Assembly (NCBI GenBank): GCA_934270345.1
Contig: CAKQPT010000008.1
Span: 19,797 to 83,796, forward strand
Direction of reading: 5' to 3'
Length of the DNA stretch: 64,000 nt
Source: an uncultured Oribacterium sp.
GTDB lineage: Bacteria > Bacillota > Clostridia > Lachnospirales > Lachnospiraceae
Shown here: positions 53,187-60,102 of the stretch, one piece after another
How the letters are laid out: every line of letters starts with the position of its first letter
How positions within the stretch are numbered: position 1 is the stretch's first letter
Made by a program: the position numbers and the translations under genes
The notes under the pieces: model-generated
What the model was told of the DNA's origin: nothing
What the model saw: the letters and a program-made list of their open reading frames with translations, nothing else
Databases searched by the model: none

Positions 53187-54335
53187 ATGAATATATTAGA
53201 AACCTTAACAAACCTGCTCCAGCAGACAGCATTCGTAAGCATGACATGGGGAAATGTGCTGATGATCATCGTCGCATTCGTTTTCCTGTATCTTGCCATC
53301 GCCAAGGGCTTCGAGCCACTTCTTCTGGTTCCGATCGCCTTCGGTATGCTGCTCGTAAATATCTATCCGGACATCATGCTGAGCCCGGAGGATTCCATCA
53401 ATGGAACAGGCGGACTGCTTTGGTACTTCTTCCATCTGGATGAGTGGACGATTCTTCCGTCCCTGATCTTCATGGGCGTAGGCGCACAGACCGATTTCTC
53501 CCCGCTGATTGCAAACCCGATCACCTTCCTGCTCGGTGCAGCTGCACAGTTTGGTATTTATGCCGCTTATTTCATGGCGATTTTCATGGGCTTCAACGGA
53601 GCCGCTGCGGCAGCCATCTCCATCATCGGTGGAGCCGATGGACCTACTTCCATCTTCCTGTGCAACAAGCTCGGACAGACCTCTCTGCTCGGACCGATCG
53701 CCGTTGCGGCATATTCCTACATGTCCCTCGTTCCGATCATCCAGCCGCCGATCATGAAGGCGCTGACCACCGAGGAGGAGAGAAAGACCAGAATGCCACA
53801 GCTTCGTCCGGTATCGAAGCTTGAGCGTATTCTCTTCCCGATCATCGTTACGACCATCGTATGTATCCTTCTTCCGACCACAGCGCCGCTCGTAGGTATG
53901 CTGATGCTCGGTAACCTGTTCAAGGAGTCCGGTGTCGTAAAGCAGCTCACAGAGACCGCTTCGAACGCGATGATGTACATCGTCGTTATCATGCTCGGTA
54001 CGTCTGTAGGTGGTGCTACTTCCGCTGAGGCATTCCTGAATCTCGATACCCTGAAGATCGTTGCACTCGGTCTGATTGCCTTCGCATTCGGTACCGCTGC
54101 CGGCGTCGTTCTCGGTAAGATCATGTATGTCGTATCCGGTCATAAGATCAACCCGCTCATCGGTTCTGCCGGTGTATCTGCCGTTCCGATGGCAGCGCGT
54201 GTATCCCAGAAGGTGGCTTCTGAGGCTGATCCTACAAACTTCCTGCTCATGCAGGCCATGGGCCCGAACGTAGCAGGCGTTATCGGTACTGCTGTAGCAG
54301 CCGGTACCTTCATGGCTGTTTACGGCGTGAAGTAA
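53187..54335 (+). CDS. oadB: Sodium-pumping decarboxylase beta subunit (OadB/MmdB/GcdB)
   Basis: Membrane subunit that decarboxylates carboxybiotin and exports Na+. 382 residues, ~9 helices, with GGADGPTSIFLCNKL (Asp151 in the conserved GGADGPT motif), NPLIGSAGVSAVPMAARVSQ and the C-terminal GPNVAGVIGTAVAAG motif. All three signatures of the family are present. RBS CTGGAGG. Located between the biotin carrier and the OadA-type transferase. Confidence 0.95.
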   Translation: MNILETLTNLLQQTAFVSMTWGNVLMIIVAFVFLYLAIAKGFEPLLLVPIAFGMLLVNIYPDIMLSPEDSINGTGGLLWYFFHLDEWTILPSLIFMGVGAQTDFSPLIANPITFLLGAAAQFGIYAAYFMAIFMGFNGAAAAAISIIGGADGPTSIFLCNKLGQTSLLGPIAVAAYSYMSLVPIIQPPIMKALTTEEERKTRMPQLRPVSKLERILFPIIVTTIVCILLPTTAPLVGMLMLGNLFKESGVVKQLTETASNAMMYIVVIMLGTSVGGATSAEAFLNLDTLKIVALGLIAFAFGTAAGVVLGKIMYVVSGHKINPLIGSAGVSAVPMAARVSQKVASEADPTNFLLMQAMGPNVAGVIGTAVAAGTFMAVYGVK

Positions 54336-54351
54336 TGAAAGAGGAGATAAA

Positions 54352-55758
54352 ATGGCTAAAGTAAAAATCACTGAGACTGTGCTGCGTGATGCACACCAGT
54401 CATTAATTGCAACTCGTATGCCGAGCTCCGAGATGGAGCCGATTCTGGACACCATGGATCAGATCGGTTACAACGCCGTAGAGTGCTGGGGCGGTGCGAC
54501 CTTCGATTCCTGCCTTCGTTTCCTGAAGGAGGATCCGTGGGAGAGACTTCGTATGCTTCGTAAGCACTTCAAGAACACGAAGCTCCAGATGCTCTTCAGA
54601 GGCCAGAACATCCTCGGTTACAATCACTATGCAGATGATGTCGTAGAGAACTTCGTAGAGCGTTCCATCGCAAACGGTATCGATATCATCCGTATCTTCG
54701 ACTGCTTAAACGATATCCGTAACCTCGAGACCGCTGTAAAGGCAACCAAGAAGGAGGGCGGCCACGCTCAGATCGCACTCTGCTATACACTTGGTGATGC
54801 CTATACCCTCGAGTACTGGGAGAACCTCGCACGTGACGTTGAGTCCCTCGGCGCAGATTCCCTCTGCATCAAGGATATGGCAGGCCTTCTGCTTCCGCAG
54901 GCAGGCTATGACCTCGTGAAGGCACTCAAGAAGGGAACCTCCCTTCCGATCGAGATCCACACCCACTACACCTCCGGTATGGCTTCCATGACTTACCTGA
55001 AGTGCGTAGAGGCGGGTGCAGATATCATCGATACCGCCTCCACTCCGTTTGCACTCGGTACATCACAGCCTTCGACCGATGTTATGGTCAAGGCGTTCGA
55101 GGGTACAGAGTACGATACAGGCATCGATGTAAACAAGCTCATCGAGGTTTCCAAGTACTTCGAACCGTATCGTGAGGAGTGCCTGAAGTCCGGTCTTATG
55201 TCCACGAAGGTGCTCGGCGTAAATGTCAACACCCTTCGTTACCAGGTACCGGGCGGTATGCTCAGTAACCTCATCTCTCAGCTTGACAAGGCTGGTCAGA
55301 TCGATAAGCTGAATGCCGTTCTCGAGGAAGTACCGAGAGTTCGTAAGGACTTCGGTGAGCCGCCTCTCGTAACCCCGTCTTCTCAGATCGTTGGTACACA
55401 GGCTGTGATGAACGTCCTGACCGGCGAGCGCTATAAGATGGTTCCGAAGGAGTCTCATAAGCTCGTTGCCGGTGAGTTCGGCCGTACCGTTAAGCCGATG
55501 GATCCGGAGATGATGAAGAAGGTTCTGAAGGCTGGCGAGACCCAGATGACCGACCGTCCTGCAGATCATATCGCTCCGCAGATGGCTCAGTTCACCGAGG
55601 AGACCAAGAAGCTCGTGAAGAACCCGACACCGGAGGACGTACTTGATTACGCTCTGTTCCCGGCTGTAGCGAAGGATTTCTTTGCTTACCGTGACGCACA
55701 GCAGACCGGCTTCGCCGCAACCGCTGGCGACAAGGAGAACAAGGCATATCCGGTTTAA
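54352..55758 (+). CDS. oadA: OadA/PycB-type carboxyltransferase without biotinyl domain
   Basis: Moves CO2 between oxaloacetate (or pyruvate) and biotin; TIM barrel with zinc. 468 residues: TVLRDAHQS (Asp13), carboxylysine Lys174 in SLCIKDMAG, zinc HTH (His203, His205), then the PYC/OadA second domain to ~450 (EPPLVTPSSQIVGTQAVMNV). No biotin domain at the end (family OadA has one), so it relies on the separate carriers. Shape matches the 5S subunit of transcarboxylase. Ends the operon with a strong terminator. Confidence 0.93.
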   Translation: MAKVKITETVLRDAHQSLIATRMPSSEMEPILDTMDQIGYNAVECWGGATFDSCLRFLKEDPWERLRMLRKHFKNTKLQMLFRGQNILGYNHYADDVVENFVERSIANGIDIIRIFDCLNDIRNLETAVKATKKEGGHAQIALCYTLGDAYTLEYWENLARDVESLGADSLCIKDMAGLLLPQAGYDLVKALKKGTSLPIEIHTHYTSGMASMTYLKCVEAGADIIDTASTPFALGTSQPSTDVMVKAFEGTEYDTGIDVNKLIEVSKYFEPYREECLKSGLMSTKVLGVNVNTLRYQVPGGMLSNLISQLDKAGQIDKLNAVLEEVPRVRKDFGEPPLVTPSSQIVGTQAVMNVLTGERYKMVPKESHKLVAGEFGRTVKPMDPEMMKKVLKAGETQMTDRPADHIAPQMAQFTEETKKLVKNPTPEDVLDYALFPAVAKDFFAYRDAQQTGFAATAGDKENKAYPV

Positions 55759-55786
55759 TATGAACTGATTTATCCTTTCCATATCG

Positions 55787-55817
55787 AAGCCCCGGACCGA
55801 AAGGTCCGGGGTTTCTT
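55787..55817 (+). terminator. Terminator of the decarboxylase operon
   Basis: AAGCCCCGGACC-GAAA-GGTCCGGGGTTT, followed by CTTTTG. Confidence 0.93.
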
Positions 55818-55881
55818 TTGTTGATTTCCTGACAAATTCTTTACAAAAACTGATCGCTTCTATTAATAATTTGTTTTGCGA

Positions 55882-55910
55882 TTGAAGCAGGCTTCAGAAA
55901 TCGATATACT
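55882..55910 (+). promoter_or_regulatory. Promoter of the structured RNA
   Basis: TTGAAG, 17-base spacer, TATACT. Transcription is expected to start near 55916-55918, next to the first base of the RNA fold. Confidence 0.8.
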
Positions 55911-55912
55911 GT

Positions 55913-56036
55913 AGAAGTGGTTTCAGGTGTTTTCGCCCCTGATTTCGATCAACTCGAAACACGAGAGTGGATCGAAAGGCATCGACCTGATGCGGTCGAT
56001 CGGACAGAGGAGTCCCCACCGACCACTTCTTTTTTA
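55913..56036 (+). ncRNA. Candidate ~120-nt multi-hairpin RNA with intrinsic terminator
   Basis: Closing stem AGAAGTGGT (55913-55921) / ACCACTTCT (56022-56030) followed by six T. Inside it four more stems: TCAGG/CCTGA (55923-55942), TTTCGATC/GATCGAAA (55943-55978, with CTCG/CGAG inner), ATCGACC/GGTCGAT (55981-56000) and GGAC/GTCC (56002-56015). Its own promoter lies just upstream; 28 bases remain to the next start codon. It could be a stand-alone sRNA or a transcription-terminating riboswitch for the surface protein gene at 56065. Class not recognised. Confidence 0.65.
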
Positions 56037-56064
56037 CGTAATTTTGGTAATGGAGCACATATTC

Positions 56065-58161
56065 ATGAAAAAGCATAAAACGAAATCACTTCAGCACCGC
56101 TTCGGTACGGCGCTGCTTTCGCTCAGCCTCCTGCTGACACCGGCCGGAACCGCGCTGAATGCACTTCCTTCCGCGTACGCGGCACAGACGGCGGTCATCC
56201 GCGGGACGAATGTCAATGTCCGTGCGGCAGCCAGTACCTCGAGCCAGCTGGTGACCTCCCTCGGAAACAACACGGCAGTCTCAATCCTGAATCAGACCAC
56301 GGGCAGTGATGGTAAGCTCTGGTATCAGATTTCTGCCGGCGGCGTGAGCGGTTATGTGCGCTCGGATCTCGTGTCTACGCAGAGCGTGGCCTATACTGCG
56401 GATGCGAATTTCGAGGCCTACCTCGCACAGCAGGGCTTCCCGGAGAGCTACAAGTCCGGACTTCGTACCCTGCATGCACAGCATCCGACCTGGATCTTCA
56501 ATGCCGTACAGACCGGTCTCGACTGGAATACCGCGGTCGCGTCCGAGCTGCAGGGCACCTCGAGCCTGATCGAAACCGGCTCGAAATCCTCCTGGAAGTC
56601 GACCGATGCCGGTAAGTTTGACTGGACGACCTCGACCTGGCCGGGCTTCGACGGTGCAACCTGGGTCGGCGCATCGCAGGAAATCGTCGCCTACTTCATG
56701 GACCCGCGGAACTTCCTGGACGACAGCTATGTCTTCCAGTTTGCGGTGCATGATTACAATGCTGATATCCAGTCGATCGATGGCCTTCGCTCCATGCTGA
56801 AGGGAACCTTCCTGGATGGACAGGTCGCGATCGACGCTTCGAGTCCGCTCTATGCAGCGGCAGTGGCAGCCCAGGGACTGAACGCGTCCACGAACGCGAT
56901 GAGTGGTCAGACCGTGACGGACGCCGGCATTGGCACAGCGACGCAGACGGGCAGCGGAGAGTCCCTGCTCGGCTATGAAGGACCGGGTGCCACGAGCACG
57001 GCCAATGTCTCCGGCGGTACGCAGGATGCAGCGGGAACGACGACGATCACCGCTGCCAATGTGCTCGAGGGCACGGATTCGATGTCGACGACCGTGATGC
57101 CGGGCACCAGCGGTCCGGGCATGGGAAGCGCTGCGATGGGTACGACGAATACGACGAACGTGATGAACAGCGCCGTGTACGTTTCCTACGCTGACATCAT
57201 CATGGAGGCAGCGGAGCAGTCGAAGGTCAGCCCGTATATGCTCGCCGCGATGATTATCCAGGAGCAGGGCAGTAAGGGAACCTCCGGTTCGATCTCCGGT
57301 GCGACCGGCTTCTATAACTACTTCAACGTCGGTGCCTATGCGGCGAACGGTATGACCGCGGTAGAGCGTGGCCTCTGGTATGCCGCACAGTCCGGCAGCT
57401 ATAACCGTCCGTGGAATACACCGGAGAAGGCGATCGTCGGTGGCGCGCTGTTCTATGCGCAGAACTACCTTGCGGCAGGACAGAATACGCTGTATCTCAA
57501 GCGCTTCAACGTCCAGGGCTCCAACATGTTCAAGCACCAGTACATGACGAACACCGCCGGTGCGGCCGAGGAGGGCAAGAGCCTCGGGAAGGCCTACAAC
57601 GACACGATGCGTGCCGGTATCCTGGTCTTCAACATCCCGGTCTATAACGGTATGCCGGAGACGCCGTGTCCGATGCCGACGAAGGATGGCAACCCGAACA
57701 ACAAGCTGCAGTATCTCGCGGTCGATGGCTTCACACTGACCCCGAGCTTCAATCTCGATACGACGTCCTATACGCTCGTCGTCGATCCGTCCGTGCAGAT
57801 GGTCAATGTCTCTGCCGCGGCTTATCACAGCGCTGCGCAGATCAGCGGTGCCGGACAGATCCTGCTGGATACCCCGACGAAGGTCGTGACGCTCACCGTA
57901 ACCGCACAGAACGGGGATCAGCGGAACTACCAGATCACGATCAGCCAGTCCGCAGGCGGACAGCTCGGCAACACGATGCAGGTGGGAGTGACCGGCAGCA
58001 GCTCTGTCAGTCTCCAGACGGGTATGATGATGCCGGGCATGACGACCACGACGACGGCGACGACTACGACGGGTACGGATGCACAGACGCCGGTGGTCGG
58101 CGTGAGCCCGATCGGGACCGTCGTGACGGATGTGGTTGCGGGAACAAACGGCCCGATGTAA
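56065..58161 (+). CDS. Secreted SH3b-glucosaminidase protein (cell-wall hydrolase)
   Basis: 698 residues from ATG 56065 (TGGAG upstream; frames from 55927 would begin in the RNA). Signal peptide (1-~39, ending ALPSAYA), SH3b domain (~40-105, IRGTNVNVRAAASTSSQLV), a helical linker domain (~115-270), a Ser/Thr/Gly tract, a LytG-like glucosaminidase domain (~375-535; MLAAMIIQEQGSKGTSG has the catalytic-type Glu), and a cadherin-like beta-sandwich (~545-635, LQYLAVDGFTLTPSFNLDTT). Ends with a Thr- and Met-rich tail. Likely cleaves glycan strands. Its transcription may depend on the RNA upstream. Confidence 0.87.
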   Translation: MKKHKTKSLQHRFGTALLSLSLLLTPAGTALNALPSAYAAQTAVIRGTNVNVRAAASTSSQLVTSLGNNTAVSILNQTTGSDGKLWYQISAGGVSGYVRSDLVSTQSVAYTADANFEAYLAQQGFPESYKSGLRTLHAQHPTWIFNAVQTGLDWNTAVASELQGTSSLIETGSKSSWKSTDAGKFDWTTSTWPGFDGATWVGASQEIVAYFMDPRNFLDDSYVFQFAVHDYNADIQSIDGLRSMLKGTFLDGQVAIDASSPLYAAAVAAQGLNASTNAMSGQTVTDAGIGTATQTGSGESLLGYEGPGATSTANVSGGTQDAAGTTTITAANVLEGTDSMSTTVMPGTSGPGMGSAAMGTTNTTNVMNSAVYVSYADIIMEAAEQSKVSPYMLAAMIIQEQGSKGTSGSISGATGFYNYFNVGAYAANGMTAVERGLWYAAQSGSYNRPWNTPEKAIVGGALFYAQNYLAAGQNTLYLKRFNVQGSNMFKHQYMTNTAGAAEEGKSLGKAYNDTMRAGILVFNIPVYNGMPETPCPMPTKDGNPNNKLQYLAVDGFTLTPSFNLDTTSYTLVVDPSVQMVNVSAAAYHSAAQISGAGQILLDTPTKVVTLTVTAQNGDQRNYQITISQSAGGQLGNTMQVGVTGSSSVSLQTGMMMPGMTTTTTATTTTGTDAQTPVVGVSPIGTVVTDVVAGTNGPM

Positions 58162-58289
58162 AATAAAATCAGGCTATGGATCGCCGGGCAGCTGAACGAG
58201 GCTGCCTGGCTTCGCCCTATGTTACGCCGTCACGATTCGATGAAGCCTCTGTGCTCATCGATCGAAATCCACTTAAGATAGAGGTACGC

Positions 58290-59906
58290 ATGAAACGTTT
58301 TTCATATTTCATAACAACAGTTCTATTCACCCTGCTTTTGTCGATCCAGGCACTCGCGTCGAGCGCGGCCATCACCTTCTCGGATCCATCCGTTACCGTC
58401 GGTTCGGATGTCAATGTCACGATGAAGGTGTCGAGTGGCGAGGCGACCCTGGCCCGTGCCGATGTGACGCTCGCCTATGATGCGAATCTGCTCGAGTTTG
58501 TCAGTGGAACAGACGCATCCGGAGGTGCCGGCACCGTACGGATCAATGGTGGTACAAACGGCAGTGGTACCGGAACCCTCGAGTATAATCTGAAGTTCCA
58601 TACCCTGTCTGCGGGCACCGCTACGCTGACCGTTCAGAATTACAACATCTACGATGCCGATGAGAGCTTCGCAGAGCTCGAGCACCAGGGCTCCTCCACG
58701 GTGACGATCAGCTCCGCAGCCGCCGCATCGACGAATGCACAGCTCTCTTCCCTGGTCGTTTCTCCAGGTACCCTGAGCCCGGCGTTCGCCGCCGATACGA
58801 CCAGCTATTCGCTCATCGTTGGTACCGAGGTTGATACCCTGGCGATCAATGCCATCGCTGCGGACAGCACTGCTTCCGTTCAGGTGAGTGGCAACGAGCA
58901 GTTAAGCATGGGCGAGAATACCGTGACGATCACGGTGACGGCTGCCGATGGTACGAGCCAGGCGGTCTATACACTGGACGTAACGAAGCAGGAGGGTGGA
59001 CCGAATGTCGGTGATACGACGACCACCACGGCGACGACAAACGAGGGCGTAAAGCTCAGCGCGAAGGATAAGACCATCACCATCATGAATCCGGGCTCCG
59101 ATGTCGAGATTCCGGCGGGCTTCGCAGAGAGCACGATCGATATCGATGGTCATCAGGTGAAGGGCTGGGTATGGAAGCTCGATACCGATCACCAGTACTG
59201 CATCGTTTATGGTATGAACGAGGCCGGCGAGCTGAACTTCTACCGCTATGACCTGACGGAGAAGACCATCCAGCGCTATTTCGAGGATCCGGTCGAGCAG
59301 CAGCTGAAGGCGGATGCGGAACAGTACCCTGAGCTCGTAAACCGCTACGATGCACTGGTTCGTCAGTATAATCATATGTTCATCCTGACCTGTATCCTGG
59401 CCGTGGCTGTGCTGGGTCTTCTGGTATTCGTCATCGTGCTCGTCAGCAGACGTCACGATGGTCGTGGAAGCAGCACGGTTCGACGCATGAATGCGTCGGA
59501 AAAGAATCGTGTGAAGCCTGCATCCAGCGAGGACGAGGATATGGATGCAGCCGGAGACGAGAAGGCTTCACTGGAGGAGACGATCCCGCTTCACAAGCTC
59601 GGAGAGCTTCCGACGCGAAGTGCAGACCTTCATGACGCCCCTGATACAGAGGATAGTGATCTCGATGCAACCCGCGTTCTGAAGCCGGAGGACCGTGCGG
59701 TAATCTCCGGAAGCGATTCTTCCGAGAGCACGCGTGGTCTCGATATCGAGGACCTCGACGATGTCGATGAGCCGACGATCGCGCTCCATGATCTCGGCGG
59801 TGTGCAGCATGCACCGGCGGAGCCGGAGGAGGAGAAGGAGGATCTCGAGCACACGAGAGCCTTCCAGATGCCGAAGGATTCCGGACTGGATATCGAAGAT
59901 CTTTAA
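58290..59906 (+). CDS. Cohesin-like surface protein with repeated Thr motifs in a cytosolic tail
   Basis: 538 residues from ATG 58290 (AGAGGTACGC). Signal peptide (1-~24), cohesin-type fold (~25-145, VGSDVNVTMKVSSGEATL, LAYDANLLEF), a cadherin-like sandwich (~150-240), a third domain (~265-335), a membrane helix (~372-392, MFILTCILAVAVLGLLVFVIVLVS) and an acidic cytosolic tail. In the tail two copies of a module occur: TIPLHKLG (Thr431) .. DLDATRVL (Thr461) .. GLDIEDL and TIALHDLG (Thr496) .. DLEHTRAF (Thr522) .. GLDIEDL. DLxxTR also occurs in the PASTA kinase of this window. No dockerin gene is visible here; cellulosome function is not implied. Confidence 0.8.
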   Translation: MKRFSYFITTVLFTLLLSIQALASSAAITFSDPSVTVGSDVNVTMKVSSGEATLARADVTLAYDANLLEFVSGTDASGGAGTVRINGGTNGSGTGTLEYNLKFHTLSAGTATLTVQNYNIYDADESFAELEHQGSSTVTISSAAAASTNAQLSSLVVSPGTLSPAFAADTTSYSLIVGTEVDTLAINAIAADSTASVQVSGNEQLSMGENTVTITVTAADGTSQAVYTLDVTKQEGGPNVGDTTTTTATTNEGVKLSAKDKTITIMNPGSDVEIPAGFAESTIDIDGHQVKGWVWKLDTDHQYCIVYGMNEAGELNFYRYDLTEKTIQRYFEDPVEQQLKADAEQYPELVNRYDALVRQYNHMFILTCILAVAVLGLLVFVIVLVSRRHDGRGSSTVRRMNASEKNRVKPASSEDEDMDAAGDEKASLEETIPLHKLGELPTRSADLHDAPDTEDSDLDATRVLKPEDRAVISGSDSSESTRGLDIEDLDDVDEPTIALHDLGGVQHAPAEPEEEKEDLEHTRAFQMPKDSGLDIEDL

Positions 59907-59914
59907 ACGAAGGT

Positions 59915-59948
59915 GAAAGCCTGCAGCTTCGGCTGCAGGCTTTCTTTT
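59915..59948 (+). terminator. Terminator after the cohesin-like gene
   Basis: GAAAGCCTGCAG-CTTCGG-CTGCAGGCTTTC, 12-bp perfect stem, followed by TTTTG. Confidence 0.93.
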
Positions 59949-59960
59949 GTTCGACAGGCA

Positions 59961-59998
59961 GGGGACCCGGCTTGATTTCACACGGTCTCTACGTATGG
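59961..59998 (+). repeat. Repeat family A, solo right half
   Basis: GGGGACCCGGCTTGATTTCA, then CACGGTCTC-TACGTATGG, matches the right arm of the 38208 palindrome nearly exactly. The left arm is missing, so no long hairpin forms. Confidence 0.8.
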
Positions 59999-60041
59999 TC
60001 TACGTTGACGCCCCTACTGGGACCCCCTTCATGTCTCTTCA

Positions 60042-60055
60042 AATCAAGATTGATT
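60042..60055. promoter_or_regulatory. 14-base palindrome overlapping the clpC -35 box
   Basis: AATCAA-GA-TTGATT is a perfect palindrome whose right half is the -35 hexamer. It may be an operator; it is not the CtsR heptad repeat or CIRCE. Confidence 0.4.
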
Positions 60056-60078
60056 CAAATCCTGAAATGCACTAGAAT
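60050..60078 (+). promoter_or_regulatory. Promoter of clpC
   Basis: TTGATT, 17-base spacer, TAGAAT, 24 bases before the start codon. Confidence 0.75.
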
Positions 60079-60102
60079 ATCCTTCATGAAAGGTGGTAAA
60101 GC

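Noticed and set aside
55927..56064. Upstream in-frame extension of the SH3-glucosaminidase protein
   Set aside because: It would start inside the structured RNA and cross its terminator; the ATG at 56065 has a ribosome site and a proper signal peptide.
57666..58166. 166-codon frame overlapping the end of the glucosaminidase gene
   Set aside because: Shadow frame in a Thr- and Asp-rich repeat stretch; no ribosome site and composition is antisense/offset-like.
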